Assembly (NCBI RefSeq): GCF_015207825.1
Contig: NZ_JADEWC010000011.1
Coordinates: forward strand, 29,592-93,591
DNA: 64,000 nt
DNA from: Cyanobacterium stanieri LEGE 03274
GTDB taxonomy: Bacteria; Cyanobacteriota; Cyanobacteriia; Cyanobacteriales; Cyanobacteriaceae
Reading direction: 5' to 3'
Of this stretch, positions 1-9,489 are shown one piece after another (positions within the stretch are counted from its first letter, which is position 1; each line of letters starts with the position of its first letter). The notes beneath the pieces are model-generated. The model did not search any database. It saw only the letters and a list, made by a program, of their open reading frames with translations, and was not told the DNA's origin. Both the position numbers and the translations under genes were made by a program.

Positions 1-763
1 ACCAACCTTCTTGCAGTTCTTTGAAAAAGAGTACGTCCACTGATTTGGATTCTTTGCCGAGGATTTTGGTTACGTCTTGCATTTGTCCTGTACGGCGATT
101 TTGAGCGTGGGGAAAGTCAAATTCTTTGTCTGTGGTCCATAATCCGTTGGGGTGGTAGGCCATGACTTCGATTTTTTTAGCGGGGGCTTGGACGGTGCAA
201 CTGGTGTCAAGGAAGGGTTCTCCAACCACGGGATGATGACCCCACATTATTTCAAAGTCGTGGGGGGAGGTGTTGGTTAGTTTTTCTTTGATAAAGAGGG
301 TGGCTGTATCTTTTTTAAGGGATAGGTGTTTTTCTAGTTTGAGGGGGGATCTGTAGAGGGTTACTTCGGTTTTTAGGGTTACTAATTCTGGGGTATCGGT
401 GATTATTTGGGCGGATACGGGGAGGAGGGAAACTTCTCCGTGTAGTCCTTGATAGGTACCTTTGTAGGGTTCTGAGGACCATCCTGCGGAGGGGAGTATT
501 TCTTGCCAACCGCCGTAGTAGTAGTCGTGGTAAGCTCCTTCGGCTAGGGCGTTGGTGGAGGTGAAGGGGGGACGCATGGCGATGGGGGATTGCCAAAGGA
601 AGTCTATATCTTTTGGTTTGTAGGTGATTTCAAAGATGTCTCCTCCTTTGTCGATGAGAATGCCAATTCTCATTAGATTGTTTTCTAGGAAGGCGACGCG
701 CATTCCTTTGTAGGTGTAGTCGAGGGTAATTCTACAGTCTTGTTTTCTGCCGTGGGTGTACAT
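1..763 (-). CDS. Aldose 1-epimerase-like (galactose mutarotase superfamily) protein, 3' part outside window
   Basis: An open frame runs from an ATG at 763 on the minus strand to the left edge without a stop, giving 254 visible residues that begin MYTHGRKQDCRITLDY. The composition is beta-rich. Pieces such as GGWQEILPSAGWSS, GLHGEVSLLP and EIMWGHHPVVGEPF resemble aldose 1-epimerase/DUF4432-type sugar mutarotases, which interconvert anomers of aldoses in the cytoplasm. The catalytic His/Glu pair cannot be assigned safely because the C-terminus is missing. It lies 142 bp downstream of an SDR dehydrogenase on the same strand, and a sugar permease is encoded nearby, so a role in sugar handling fits. 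The family call rests on remembered similarity, so the exact substrate is open. Confidence 0.6.
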   Translation of the reverse strand, partial: MYTHGRKQDCRITLDYTYKGMRVAFLENNLMRIGILIDKGGDIFEITYKPKDIDFLWQSPIAMRPPFTSTNALAEGAYHDYYYGGWQEILPSAGWSSEPYKGTYQGLHGEVSLLPVSAQIITDTPELVTLKTEVTLYRSPLKLEKHLSLKKDTATLFIKEKLTNTSPHDFEIMWGHHPVVGEPFLDTSCTVQAPAKKIEVMAYHPNGLWTTDKEFDFPHAQNRRTGQMQDVTKILGKESKSVDVLFFKELQEGW

Positions 764-905
764 GATAAGTTTTTTTCGGTGAGAAAATATATGATGGTTA
801 GGTTTTGATTAGCTTTTTGGCTGGGACTGGAGATAGTGAGATTGATGGTTAATCTCACTGGGGTTTTATTTGAGTTATGGGATTTTTGATATGGATGGAG
901 TGTTT

Positions 906-1676
906 TTACCAGTCTTCGAGGATGGCGGTTAGTCCTCCGTCCACAAATAGTTGAGTTCCTGTGATGAAGGAGGCTTGGTCACTGGCGAGGAAGGTACAGG
1001 CGTGACCGATGTCTTCTGGGGTGCCGATACGTTTCATGACTTGGCGTTCTTCTACTTCTTTTCTGACGGCGATGGGGTCGTCATAGCTGTTGAATAGGTC
1101 TTCTATGAGGGGGGTGAGTACCCATCCTGGGGCGATCGCATTTACTCTGATCACTGGACCATAATCTAGGGCCATGTTACGGGTAAGGGCGGTAATTGCT
1201 CCTTTGGAGGCACAATAGGGGGCTGTACCTTTGGCGGAGGCGTGGGCATGGACGGAGGACATATTGATAATGGCACCTTTACCGATTTTTTGCATATGGG
1301 GAATGCAATATTTTGAAAAGAGAAAATATCCTTTTAGGTTGACGGCTAAACAGCGATCCCATTCTTCGCTGGTACAGTCAAGGACTGATTTATATGTACC
1401 GATACCGGCGTTGTTTACTAATATGTCTATTTGTTTATAGATGGAGATGGTTTGTTCTACCACTGCTTTGACGTTTTCTTCGTTGGAAACATCACATTTG
1501 ATGAAGGTGGCATCTCCCCCTTGGGCTTTGATGGCGGATGCGGCTTCTTCTCCATCTTTTGCTCCGTTGGCTACGATGATGACTTTTGCTCCTTCTTGGG
1601 AAAATACTTCGGCTACTCCTTTACCGATTCCTTTTGAGCCTCCAGTTACTATGGCTACTTTATTTTTTAATTTCAT
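906..1676 (-). CDS. SDR family oxidoreductase (glucose/sorbitol dehydrogenase- or FabG-like)
   Basis: This 256-residue classical short-chain dehydrogenase has the cofactor motif TGGSKGIG at residues 11-18, NNAG at 88-91, a catalytic Ser at 140/141 and YxxxK at Y154/K158, and it ends in the usual FITGTQLFVDGG segment. The length is normal for the family. It should be a soluble NAD(P)-dependent oxidoreductase; the substrate cannot be read from the sequence. The closest flavour is glucose 1-dehydrogenase or 3-oxoacyl-ACP reductase type. It precedes the aldose-epimerase-like gene on the same strand (142-bp gap), so the two may be co-transcribed for sugar oxidation, which is inference from context. 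Confidence 0.88.
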   Translation of the reverse strand: MKLKNKVAIVTGGSKGIGKGVAEVFSQEGAKVIIVANGAKDGEEAASAIKAQGGDATFIKCDVSNEENVKAVVEQTISIYKQIDILVNNAGIGTYKSVLDCTSEEWDRCLAVNLKGYFLFSKYCIPHMQKIGKGAIINMSSVHAHASAKGTAPYCASKGAITALTRNMALDYGPVIRVNAIAPGWVLTPLIEDLFNSYDDPIAVRKEVEERQVMKRIGTPEDIGHACTFLASDQASFITGTQLFVDGGLTAILEDW

Positions 1677-2186
1677 ATGTTTAATTTCACAACCTAATTA
1701 AAATCCTTTCCAACTTAATTTCTACCTCACATTTATTGTTTTGAGTCAAAATTTACTGAATTTTTAATATTTGTTTTATGTTTCTTGAGTTATTTTATTT
1801 ATAATTGGATTTGATTTTTTTTTATGATGGTGATTAGTCTATGGGGGTAAACTTATTGTAGTAATAAATATATATTGCTATGTTCTATTTTGAGGATAGG
1901 GGCGATCGCCCTTAGCAACAATCACTATGGCAAATAGTTTCGAGAGGGTAAGCCATTGATGGAGTTATCAATTTGATTAACGATTAATTATTTATGTTTT
2001 ACTCAAGATGGTTAGTTATGGTCATCAAAACCACAATGGACTATAATTTTTATGACTTTGTTTATTCCGTTTCCATGGGTTATCTTTATAAATATTTGTT
2101 ATTAATAAATAAGAGATAAAAAAGAGCATTATTTTTAATAGTTATTTTTAAAACTTCTATAATAAAAAAATAAACTTTAATCACCA
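1677..2186. other. Intergenic region, no gene recognised
   Basis: About 510 bp of AT-rich DNA separates the divergent SDR and permease genes, so promoters for both are expected here. One HIP1 site lies near 1911. I see no convincing RNA gene, terminator or conserved ORF. Confidence 0.5.
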
Positions 2187-3011
2187 ATGAAAAATCCATT
2201 TAAAATTACTATTTATTATTTAATATTAAGTGTAATTGCGATCGCAATGCTCTTTCCCCTTCTGTGGTTACTAGGAACATCATTCAAATCGGCAGGGGAA
2301 GATATTTTTAGTTTCCCCCCTAACTTTATTCCCGAGCAATTCACCCTCGAAAACTTTATCTCAGTATGGCAAAACTACCCCTTTGAAACCTATCTTTTAA
2401 ACAGCATAATAGTAGCCATTTTAACAGTAACCTTTAACCTTTTATTTTGTTCCTTGGCAGCCTATCCCCTAGCAAGACTAGATTTTCGAGGAAAAAAAAT
2501 CATTTTTATTCTCATCGTAGCAACCATCATGATACCTTTCCAAATCGTGATGATTCCCCTATATATATTAACCGTCAACTTCGGTCTAAGAAACAGTTAC
2601 CTAGGAGTTATCCTACCCAATCTCGCCTCAGCATTTGGCATTTTTCTTTTAAAACAAGCCTTTGAAGGAGTGCCGAAAGAATTAGAAGAAGCCTCCCGAA
2701 TTGATGGTTGTAGTGAATTAGGTATCTGGTGGCACATCATGTTACCAGCCATTCGCCCTGCTACCGTCACCCTTGCTATCTTCGTTTTCATTGGTGCTTG
2801 GAGTGATTTTTTATGGCCCCTCATTGTCTTAGATCGTCCTGCCTACTATACTTTACCCTTAGGAGTAGCCACTTTAGCCAGTTCTTTAGATCTCAATTGG
2901 CGCTTAATTGCTGCGGGTTCAATTATTTCCATTGCCCCTGTGATGATACTATTCCTTTTCCTACAAAAATATATCATTCCCAGTGACGCTAGTAGCGGAG
3001 TAAAAGGTTAG
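2187..3011 (+). CDS. ABC carbohydrate transporter permease, MalG type
   Basis: The 274-residue protein has about six hydrophobic helices. The cytoplasmic EAA loop is at residues 168-187 (EEASRIDGCSELGIWWHIMLP), the binding-protein-dependent permease signature that docks to the ATPase. N-terminal LFPLLWLLGTSFKS and C-terminal LNWRLIAAGSII are typical of MalG-like sugar permeases. It should sit in the plasma membrane as half of a permease pair. No MalF-type partner, substrate-binding protein or ATPase is adjacent, so these must be encoded elsewhere. A second MalG-type permease lies at 4626-5417, and the TolC-like gene between them points the other way. Confidence 0.9.
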   Translation: MKNPFKITIYYLILSVIAIAMLFPLLWLLGTSFKSAGEDIFSFPPNFIPEQFTLENFISVWQNYPFETYLLNSIIVAILTVTFNLLFCSLAAYPLARLDFRGKKIIFILIVATIMIPFQIVMIPLYILTVNFGLRNSYLGVILPNLASAFGIFLLKQAFEGVPKELEEASRIDGCSELGIWWHIMLPAIRPATVTLAIFVFIGAWSDFLWPLIVLDRPAYYTLPLGVATLASSLDLNWRLIAAGSIISIAPVMILFLFLQKYIIPSDASSGVKG

Positions 3012-3039
3012 GGGAAATTATTGAATATCCCCCATTTTC

Positions 3040-4476
3040 CTATTCCCCTATTTCCCCATCACCATCCAAATCATATTCCCCCACTGCCCTTTGTAAACGA
3101 TTGAGGGATTGGTTATAACCGATAATAGCTTGTAAAAAGTTGCCCCTAGCCTCCGTTAAAGCCCTCTGAGCATTAATAACGTCCGTTTGCGTACCCACCC
3201 CCGCTTGAAAACGTAACCGAGCTAACCTGAGGCTTTCTGTGGCGGTGATGGCAGCTTGTTCGGTGGTAGCGATATTATCTTTATTGGCCATCAAATCATT
3301 GAAAGCTGTTTCTACCTCTAATCTAATAGCACTTTTGCGATCGTCAAAATTACTTTCCTCGATGGTGGCAGAAATTTCCTCTTGTTGGGCATTAGCTGCA
3401 CTTTCTCCCCCATCCACAAAACGCCATTGTAATCTAGCACCTATGTTGTAACTATCACTATAACCCGTAATGCCTAGGGGACGACTATCGGCAAAAGCCG
3501 TATTAAAATTATAATTAGCAAATAGATTTACTTGGGGTCTTCTTTGGGAAAGGGCGATTTCCCGATCTTGTTTATTTATTTCCCTTAGGGCTAAAATTTG
3601 ATCTAGTTCTTCCCTATTGGCATAGGCCAAAACAATACTTTCTTCAAGGGATAAATCCCATTCCCCTCTTTCCTCTACTTCGTCAGCGGAGGAATATTCT
3701 ACGGTTTCGGGTACTCCAATGATTCGGGCTAATTCCCTACGGGCATTTTTTTGATCTGCCATGGCTCTAGTAAGGGCTTGATTAGCGTTGGCTAAATCTA
3801 CTTCTGCTTGTAGTACATCAAAACGAGTTCCTAAACCTGCTCTTTCTAAAAGTTGAGCATCCCGAAGGGTTTGGGTAAAGTCTTCTACGGCAGCTTGAGC
3901 GATATTTACTTGGGCATCGTTGTTTTGCAGTTGATAATATGCGGTGGAAACGTCAAAGATGGTGTCTTGAGTGATTCTATCTACTTCCAATTCACTAACC
4001 CTGATTTCTTGTTGGGCTCTGTTGATAGTGGCGGTAATACGTCCTCCTGTGGAGAGTCTATAACCTACTTCTACTCCTGCTCCTGCTCCAAAGGTGTTGG
4101 TATTCCCTAAAAAATCTTGGCTAGGGTTGCCTGTTTCTGTGATGTCGGCAGTACCATCTACGAATACTCTTTTTTGGGCTTGGGCGGCTCGGAGGGATTC
4201 TCTCGATCTTTGTAATTCTAAGTTTACCCTTTGTAAGTCTCTATTGTTTTCTAGGGCTATATCAATGGCTTGTTGTAGGGTTATGGAGGTTAAGTTATCT
4301 ATGCGTACTTCTTGGGGTTGGCTCGGGCGTAATAGTTGCTCACGAGTGTTATGGGAGGTGTTATTAATTTCGTTGGTGTTGTTGGATTCTTGGGCTGATA
4401 TGTTGCCGCTCCATCCTAAACTAAAAATTAAACTACTTAGAACCAAATTTAAACCCTTTTTATAAAACATTACCAT
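3040..4476 (-). CDS. TolC family outer-membrane channel protein
   Basis: The 478-residue protein has an N-terminal signal-like hydrophobic stretch (KKGLNLVLSSLIFSLGWSGNISAQ). It then shows the two repeated coiled-coil/beta halves of outer-membrane efflux proteins: ITLQQAIDIALENNRDLQ near residue 65 and SLEESIVLAYANREELDQI near residue 285, with an LQAEVDLANANQAL-type helix and a matching VINAQRALTEARGNFLQAI helix near the C-terminus. TolC proteins form trimeric channels for type I secretion and drug efflux. No inner-membrane partner is next to it. The start is either 4476 or an in-frame ATG six bases later. The C-terminus is very acidic (GEYDLDGDGEIGE). Confidence 0.9.
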   Translation of the reverse strand: MVMFYKKGLNLVLSSLIFSLGWSGNISAQESNNTNEINNTSHNTREQLLRPSQPQEVRIDNLTSITLQQAIDIALENNRDLQRVNLELQRSRESLRAAQAQKRVFVDGTADITETGNPSQDFLGNTNTFGAGAGVEVGYRLSTGGRITATINRAQQEIRVSELEVDRITQDTIFDVSTAYYQLQNNDAQVNIAQAAVEDFTQTLRDAQLLERAGLGTRFDVLQAEVDLANANQALTRAMADQKNARRELARIIGVPETVEYSSADEVEERGEWDLSLEESIVLAYANREELDQILALREINKQDREIALSQRRPQVNLFANYNFNTAFADSRPLGITGYSDSYNIGARLQWRFVDGGESAANAQQEEISATIEESNFDDRKSAIRLEVETAFNDLMANKDNIATTEQAAITATESLRLARLRFQAGVGTQTDVINAQRALTEARGNFLQAIIGYNQSLNRLQRAVGEYDLDGDGEIGE

Positions 4477-4625
4477 CTAAAAATGACTTTCCACAGTGAT
4501 TATATGTCATTTTAACGGTTTTGGTGTTGATTCAGGGCTGATTATGTTCAGAATTATTTTAGGATATATATCAAAAGCAGTTGTGTTTTTTTCTTTGACT
4601 GTTGGCAATGGTAGTGGAGTTTTTG

Positions 4626-5417
4626 ATGGATAAATTTTTGAAGATCATTAGTTTTATGGTTTTGATGGTGGGGGTGGTATTAATTTTATCTCCTCTGTTT
4701 GTGGTGTTATATACTTCTTTTTCGGCTGGGGGGGAGAGTGGTGGTTTTACTTGGGAGTTTTATCGTCAGGCGTGGGAGATGGGAGATTTTGTCTTAGCTT
4801 TTTTTAATTCGGGGCTAGTGGCGATCGCCGTTACCTTTTCACAAATTGTTACTTCTGCTTTAGCGGGATACGCCTTAGCAAGATTACAATTTCAAGGCAA
4901 AAATTTTATTTTATTATTAATCATAGCTACCCTTGTTATTCCTATTCAACTATTAGTAATTCCTATTTTTTTAATCCTCAGAAATGCCCATTTAATTAAT
5001 ACCTATTGGGCGTTAATTTTACCTAGTGCCGCCAATGGATTTGGTATTTTTTTAATGAGACAATATTTTTGTACCATTCCCCTAGAATTAGAACAAGCCG
5101 CAGAGTTAGACGGGGCGAATCGATTACAAGTTATTTGGCATATTCTATTACCTCTAGCTAAACCTGCGGTTATCACCTTATTTTTGTTTACCTTTATTGG
5201 TGAATGGAATGATTTATTTAAACCCCTAGTTTTTACTAGCAATCCTCAGTTAAAAACTGTTCAACTCGCCCTTGCTTCTTTTCAAGAACAATTTACCAGT
5301 AATTGGTCATTGCTAATGGCGGGAGTTGTTATTGCAACTATTCCTGTGATTTTGTTGTTTATTTTGGGACAAAAACAATTTATCGAAGGAATTGGCACTA
5401 CAGGGCTGAAAAATTAA
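4626..5417 (+). CDS. ABC carbohydrate transporter permease, MalG type (second copy)
   Basis: The protein is about 263 residues if it starts at the ATG at 4626 (MDKFLKIISFMVLMVG). A frame opens upstream with a TTG at 4602, but that adds only eight poorly conserved residues. It has six hydrophobic segments and the EAA loop EQAAELDGANRLQVIWHILLP, so it is an inner-membrane component of a sugar importer. It resembles the permease at 2187-3011 throughout the EAA region and in the C-terminal NWSLLMAGVVIATIPVILLF, yet the divergence suggests a separate transporter. Again no MalF, binding protein or ATPase neighbours it. The STAS gene follows after about 60 bp. Confidence 0.88.
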   Translation: MDKFLKIISFMVLMVGVVLILSPLFVVLYTSFSAGGESGGFTWEFYRQAWEMGDFVLAFFNSGLVAIAVTFSQIVTSALAGYALARLQFQGKNFILLLIIATLVIPIQLLVIPIFLILRNAHLINTYWALILPSAANGFGIFLMRQYFCTIPLELEQAAELDGANRLQVIWHILLPLAKPAVITLFLFTFIGEWNDLFKPLVFTSNPQLKTVQLALASFQEQFTSNWSLLMAGVVIATIPVILLFILGQKQFIEGIGTTGLKN

Positions 5418-5475
5418 GTATTTTTACGGTCAATTTTAGTTAAAATGTACAATAGAGAGTGTCTATAGATTGAAA

Positions 5476-5799
5476 ATGTTACCTAAAATAAAAGTTTTAA
5501 GACCTGAAGGAATTTTTGATGGAGTCAAAGCCAATGAATTTCGACAAGACATCAACAAGTTAATCGGTGATGGGGTAATTTATATTCTGGTGGATTTTAA
5601 AAAAGTCACTTTCATGGATAGCTCTGGTTTGGGGGGATTGGTTCAGGCTCTCAAAAACATACGGAGTGCTAATGGACGTTTATTTCTCATGTCCCTCAAT
5701 GAACAAATTAAAATGTTATTTGAATTGACTAACATGGGGCAGGTTTTTGAAATTGTTCAAGATAAATCAGAGTTAGGGACTAAGTTTTCTAATTCCTAG
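5476..5799 (+). CDS. STAS domain protein, anti-sigma factor antagonist type
   Basis: This is a single-domain STAS protein of 107 residues from the ATG at 5476; a TTG two codons upstream is also possible. The motif FMDSSGLGGLVQAL carries the serine pair (S49/S50) phosphorylated by partner-switching anti-sigma kinases in SpoIIAA/RsbV-type proteins. The fold order (beta strand, helix, DSSGL, LFELTNMGQVF) matches the family. It is a soluble regulator expected to bind a kinase or phosphatase encoded elsewhere. In cyanobacteria such stand-alone STAS proteins are common and their partners are usually unlinked; none is seen here. Confidence 0.87.
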   Translation: MLPKIKVLRPEGIFDGVKANEFRQDINKLIGDGVIYILVDFKKVTFMDSSGLGGLVQALKNIRSANGRLFLMSLNEQIKMLFELTNMGQVFEIVQDKSELGTKFSNS

Positions 5800-5884
5800 T
5801 TACCATGAATTATTCAAATTTTTGGTTGCGTCTTGGTGGATGACTATCTTAGTATAGATATAGATACAAATCTTTACAATTGAT

Positions 5885-6028
5885 ATGATTAATAATCAAA
5901 AAAACCAAGAACCTCAATCCAACGAGGAAAATGAGCAGGAGGAAGAGATTCTTTGTCCCCATTGCAAAAGGACAGCCACCAATGGTATTAAGTGCAAGGG
6001 AATTTGTGTGGCTGACAGTGATTATTAA
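5885..6028 (+). CDS. Small Cys-containing protein of 47 residues (zinc-ribbon-like)
   Basis: A short ORF from ATG 5885 to TAA 6028 encodes 47 residues. The first half is Asn/Gln/Glu-rich and disordered-looking; the second half is ILCPHCKRTATNGIKCKGICVADSDY, with a CPHC pair followed by two further Cys. This CxxC...C...C spacing suggests a metal site. The acidic linker and compact C-terminal knuckle look selected rather than random, and I have an impression of similar tiny proteins in other cyanobacteria, which I cannot verify here. Function is unknown. It lies 85 bp after the STAS gene and converges on pth. Confidence 0.6.
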   Translation: MINNQKNQEPQSNEENEQEEEILCPHCKRTATNGIKCKGICVADSDY

Positions 6029-6043
6029 CCTCTATGTAAAAAT

Positions 6044-6640
6044 TTAATTATAAAGACTCATCGCCTTTTCTACGCCATCCTTTAAACTAAGTTCGATCGC
6101 CCCTTGAGTCACTCCCATCAAATCTTCTATAATGGGCGTTTCAGCGGAAGAAAATTTACCTAAAACATGACCAATGGTTTCTTTTTTTCCCTCAGATTTA
6201 CCAATGCCAATGCGACAACGGGGAAATTTTTGACCTCCTACATGACTGATAATCGATTTCATTCCATTATGACCCCCTGCTGAGCCAGAGAGCCTTAGTC
6301 GAATTTTACCCAGGGGAATATCCATATCATCATAAACAATTAAAAGATCATCCAGATTCAACTTATACCAATCAATTACCGCTCTTACTGACTGCCCTGA
6401 GCGATTCATATAAGTTAAAGGTTTTAGCAGTCTTACCTTTTGACGATGGGGGGCAATTCCTTCACAAAAAAAACCATTAAACTTGTTGTTTTTTTGCCAA
6501 CTAAAACCCCATTTATCGGCTAAATAATCAACTATTTCAAAACCAATATTATGTCTAGTTTTGTCATATTTAGGCTCAGGGTTTCCTAAGCCCACAATCA
6601 AATTAGGAATAACTATTTTTTTCTGTTTTTCTTCTTTCAT
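6044..6640 (-). CDS. pth: Peptidyl-tRNA hydrolase
   Basis: The 198-residue protein has the family hallmarks. LIVGLGNPEPKYDKTRHNIG contains the Asn (N20) and catalytic His (H30), followed by LLKPLTYMNRSGQSV, VYDDMDIPLGKIRLR with the catalytic-site Asp, and GGHNGMKSII. It cleaves the ester bond of peptidyl-tRNAs dropped from ribosomes, recycling tRNA in the cytoplasm. The N-terminus has a short Lys-rich extension (MKEEKQKKIVIPN). It is followed on the same strand by a conserved hypothetical gene upstream and, further up, tsf and rpsB, making a translation-related minus-strand block. A shadow of heptamer repeats (near 6757-6789) precedes it. Confidence 0.96.
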   Translation of the reverse strand: MKEEKQKKIVIPNLIVGLGNPEPKYDKTRHNIGFEIVDYLADKWGFSWQKNNKFNGFFCEGIAPHRQKVRLLKPLTYMNRSGQSVRAVIDWYKLNLDDLLIVYDDMDIPLGKIRLRLSGSAGGHNGMKSIISHVGGQKFPRCRIGIGKSEGKKETIGHVLGKFSSAETPIIEDLMGVTQGAIELSLKDGVEKAMSLYN

Positions 6641-6756
6641 GAATCTTATATATCGCTTGAATTAACCACTAAATGAAACTATGATTAATATTAATTTCCA
6701 TTAGTTATTCGTTATAAATCCCAGTTCTATGGGAATAATTAATCTTTATAATCTAC

Positions 6757-6795
6757 ATTTAATTTTCCATTGTCCATTGTTCATTGTCAATTACT
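6757..6795. repeat. Heptamer (STRR-type) tandem repeats
   Basis: A short run of degenerate seven-base units of the type TTGTCCA/TTGTTCA/TTGTCAA sits between pth and the next gene. Similar heptamer runs occur elsewhere in this window (16801, 39053, 61243, 63225). Confidence 0.55.
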
Positions 6796-7656
6796 TTAGT
6801 TTTCATCACTCCAACAACTACGCCACTGAGATTGAGCCTGTGCGATGGCATACAACCTTGTAGTACGTTGATAACGTTTTTGTAAATCCATTAACTTATC
6901 AATGAGGGCAATAATTTTGGTGCGATCGCCTCTTAAACCAACATCAGCAAACTCAATTTCCCCCAACCGTAAACAAATAGCCACCACAGGGGTAATATCC
7001 TTAATCTCTTTACTAGAAATATCCTCCTTTTCCACCACCAAACTAATCAAATTAGGAGAATCAGCAATACCCTTAGAACTATCCTTCGTCTTCAGAGCCA
7101 TTTCCAACACCTTAGCAGGAATTTGGGCAGGAAGAATATTATACTCCTTCAATAAATCATTACCCCCCGCAGAAATATCCGTTAAAACCTCTCCCAAACA
7201 ATCCTCAATTTCCCCATAAAAATGTAAAATATCATCAGGATTTAAAACATCAGAAAAAAGACTTTCTTCCGAATTCAACCCCTCAATACTAGCTTCCAAA
7301 TTATTAATCTCCTCAGGAGTAACCCCCGTTAAAAACCGAGGGAAATCATTAAAAAGCTGATCATCAGGAATATCAATTTCTGCCAAATAACCAGATAACC
7401 TCACCAAAAAATCTCCACCCAAATCCTTAATTTTTCGCTGTAAATCAACCTTTTGCTGATAACTCAAAGCCAAAAAACAATCAGGATACTTTTGAGTACA
7501 TATTTGATAACTAGCCAACACCAACTGTTTTCCCAACACAGGGAAAAAATGTTCCACATACAATTGATATAAACCATACAACTCCCCAGCCAATAACCTA
7601 ACCTCAGTATCCAACACCGCCAAATCACTGCGTAACTGTTTGATTGACTTAGCCAT
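6796..7656 (-). CDS. Conserved hypothetical protein, helical
   Basis: The protein is 286 residues from the ATG at 7656 (MAKSIKQLRSDLAVLDTEV). The frame stays open to 7695 and adds MSIVVYRCRVWVV, which looks less like a natural start. The sequence is mostly helical and soluble, with an acidic middle (residues about 120-180) and a basic C-terminal helix (DKLMDLQKRYQRTTRLYAIAQAQSQWRSCWSDEN). I do not recognise a named domain, and I see no membrane segment or catalytic motif. It lies between pth and tsf on the same strand, which is suggestive of co-expression with translation genes but is not proof of function. Confidence 0.7.
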   Translation of the reverse strand: MAKSIKQLRSDLAVLDTEVRLLAGELYGLYQLYVEHFFPVLGKQLVLASYQICTQKYPDCFLALSYQQKVDLQRKIKDLGGDFLVRLSGYLAEIDIPDDQLFNDFPRFLTGVTPEEINNLEASIEGLNSEESLFSDVLNPDDILHFYGEIEDCLGEVLTDISAGGNDLLKEYNILPAQIPAKVLEMALKTKDSSKGIADSPNLISLVVEKEDISSKEIKDITPVVAICLRLGEIEFADVGLRGDRTKIIALIDKLMDLQKRYQRTTRLYAIAQAQSQWRSCWSDEN

Positions 7657-7785
7657 AACAACCCATACTCTACATCGATAAACAACAATAGACAATTAAA
7701 ATCCCCCTCCCTCCCCAAAAGGGAGTAACCATCAGGCAAAGGGGGAAAAAATTATCAAGTTTTCAACCACAAACCAAAAACCTAG

Positions 7786-8448
7786 CTAGATAGCGCCACC
7801 TGTTTGAGCGGCAACTTCTTCAGCGAAATTAGTTTCTTCCTTCTCGATACCTTCACCTAAAATAAAACGAGCAAAACGACGGACTTGAATATTTTCCCCA
7901 ATAGTCGCTACTTGCTGAGTAATTAACTCCTCAACGGTAATACTTTGATCCCTTACATAAGGCTGAGAAAGTAAACACATTTCGCCCAAACGTTTTTGGA
8001 TTCTACCTTCTACAATTTTTTCCTTAATGTTATCGGGCTTATTACCTAAATCATCACGGCCCATTTCGATGGCTTTTTCCTCATCCACAATTTCTTGAGG
8101 AATATCAGCAACCTTAATATATTCCACGTTAGGACAAGCTGCAATTTGCATCGCAATATTTTTAGCAAGGGTTTGGAAATCTTCCCTTCTAGCTACGAAA
8201 TCAGTTTCGCAGTTAACTTCCACAATTACGCCAATACGTCCACCAGTGTGGATATAGCTTTCTACAATACCTTCGGCGGCAACTCTACCAGCTTTTTTCT
8301 CAGCGGAGGTAATACCCTTTTGACGTAACCACTCCATGGCCTTTGCCATGTCGCCATCACTTTCTTTTAAGGCTTTTTTGCAGTCCATCATCCCTGCATT
8401 GGTTTTATCTCTAAGCTCTTTTACTTGCTTTGCTGATATTTCTGCCAT
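7786..8448 (-). CDS. tsf: Elongation factor Ts
   Basis: The 220-residue protein begins with the UBA-like N-terminal domain ([37 protein letters not shown]) and has the EF-Tu contact motif [11 protein letters not shown] near residue 80. EF-Ts catalyses GDP/GTP exchange on EF-Tu in the cytoplasm. At about 220 residues this is the short cyanobacterial/organellar form with a single core repeat and a short C-terminal part, unlike the 280-residue E. coli protein. It follows rpsB on the same strand after 226 bp, the usual rpsB-tsf arrangement. Confidence 0.97.
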   Translation of the reverse strand: MAEISAKQVKELRDKTNAGMMDCKKALKESDGDMAKAMEWLRQKGITSAEKKAGRVAAEGIVESYIHTGGRIGVIVEVNCETDFVARREDFQTLAKNIAMQIAACPNVEYIKVADIPQEIVDEEKAIEMGRDDLGNKPDNIKEKIVEGRIQKRLGEMCLLSQPYVRDQSITVEELITQQVATIGENIQVRRFARFILGEGIEKEETNFAEEVAAQTGGAI

Positions 8449-8674
8449 AATTAACTACTTTAATTTGTATTAAATCTTAAAAATTATCTTAAATAATCAT
8501 TACACAAATCGAGTCCCATGCTTTTAGTTTTTCTGGAAACAGGATTTGTTTTTTCAACACATAACGGAAATCAAAAACAAATTTTACTCACCATTAAAAG
8601 TATCTAAGTTATAGACACGATCAACAGTAAGTAAAAGTTACATTGTCAACGGTTCAGTTGTCAATCAAGAAAAA

Positions 8675-9472
8675 TTACTCCTCTTCGCCACCATCTTCGG
8701 TGTCAGAGTAATCGTCATCATCATAATCTTGATCTTCAACGGTTTCTACAGACTCAAGAAACTCATCTACAGTGCCATCGGCCACGGCTTTACCGTAACG
8801 TCCTTCATAAATAGCGTCAGCTAATTTACCGACAATTAATTTGATCGAGCGAATAGCATCATCATTGGCGGGGATAGGTAAATCAACTAACTCAGGGTTA
8901 CAGTTAGTGTCTAACATAGATACCACGGGAAGATTAAGTTTTTGACATTCCTTAATGGCATTATGCTCACGACGAATATCAACGATGATAACAAGATCAG
9001 GAATTCTGTTCATGTCTTTGATACCACCGAGGTATTTTCTGAGTTTGGTTAACTCACGACGTAACACAGAGGCTTCTTTTTTAGGTCTTCTGTCTAAAGC
9101 TCCACTTTCTTCGAGGGCTTCTAAGTCTTTGAGGTGAGCAACACGGGCTTTAATGGTTTCCCAGTTAGTTAGCATTCCCCCTAACCAACGTTGGTTAATG
9201 TAGAATGCACCACAACGGGAGGCTTCTTGGGCGATGATACCGGCGGCTTGACGCTTAGTACCAACAAATAATACTTTTTTACCACTTTCAGCGGCTTTTT
9301 TGACGTAGTTATAAGCCTCGTCCATTAATTGGGCGGTTTGTACTAGGTCAATGATATGAACCCCATTTCTGGCGGTGTAGATGTACTGAGACATCTTGGG
9401 ATTCCAACGGCGGGTTTGGTGTCCAAAGTGAACACCAGAGTCTAATAGCTCTTTTAAGCTAACTACTGGCAT
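8675..9472 (-). CDS. rpsB: 30S ribosomal protein S2
   Basis: The 265-residue protein starts [27 protein letters not shown] and contains [32 protein letters not shown] and the [19 protein letters not shown] signature, all canonical for S2. The last 30 residues are an acidic tail ([19 protein letters not shown]). A good ribosome-binding site, AAAGGAG, lies at 9481-9487, just before the ATG at 9472. S2 binds late in small-subunit assembly. It heads the rpsB-tsf pair. A possible leader hairpin is listed separately. Confidence 0.98.
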   Translation of the reverse strand: MPVVSLKELLDSGVHFGHQTRRWNPKMSQYIYTARNGVHIIDLVQTAQLMDEAYNYVKKAAESGKKVLFVGTKRQAAGIIAQEASRCGAFYINQRWLGGMLTNWETIKARVAHLKDLEALEESGALDRRPKKEASVLRRELTKLRKYLGGIKDMNRIPDLVIIVDIRREHNAIKECQKLNLPVVSMLDTNCNPELVDLPIPANDDAIRSIKLIVGKLADAIYEGRYGKAVADGTVDEFLESVETVEDQDYDDDDYSDTEDGGEEE

Positions 9473-9489
9473 TTGATTTTCTCCTTTAT

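Noticed and set aside
315..596. 93-residue Arg/Pro-rich frame
   Set aside because: Shadow of the aldose-epimerase-like gene in another frame on the same strand; the real frame runs 763 to 1.
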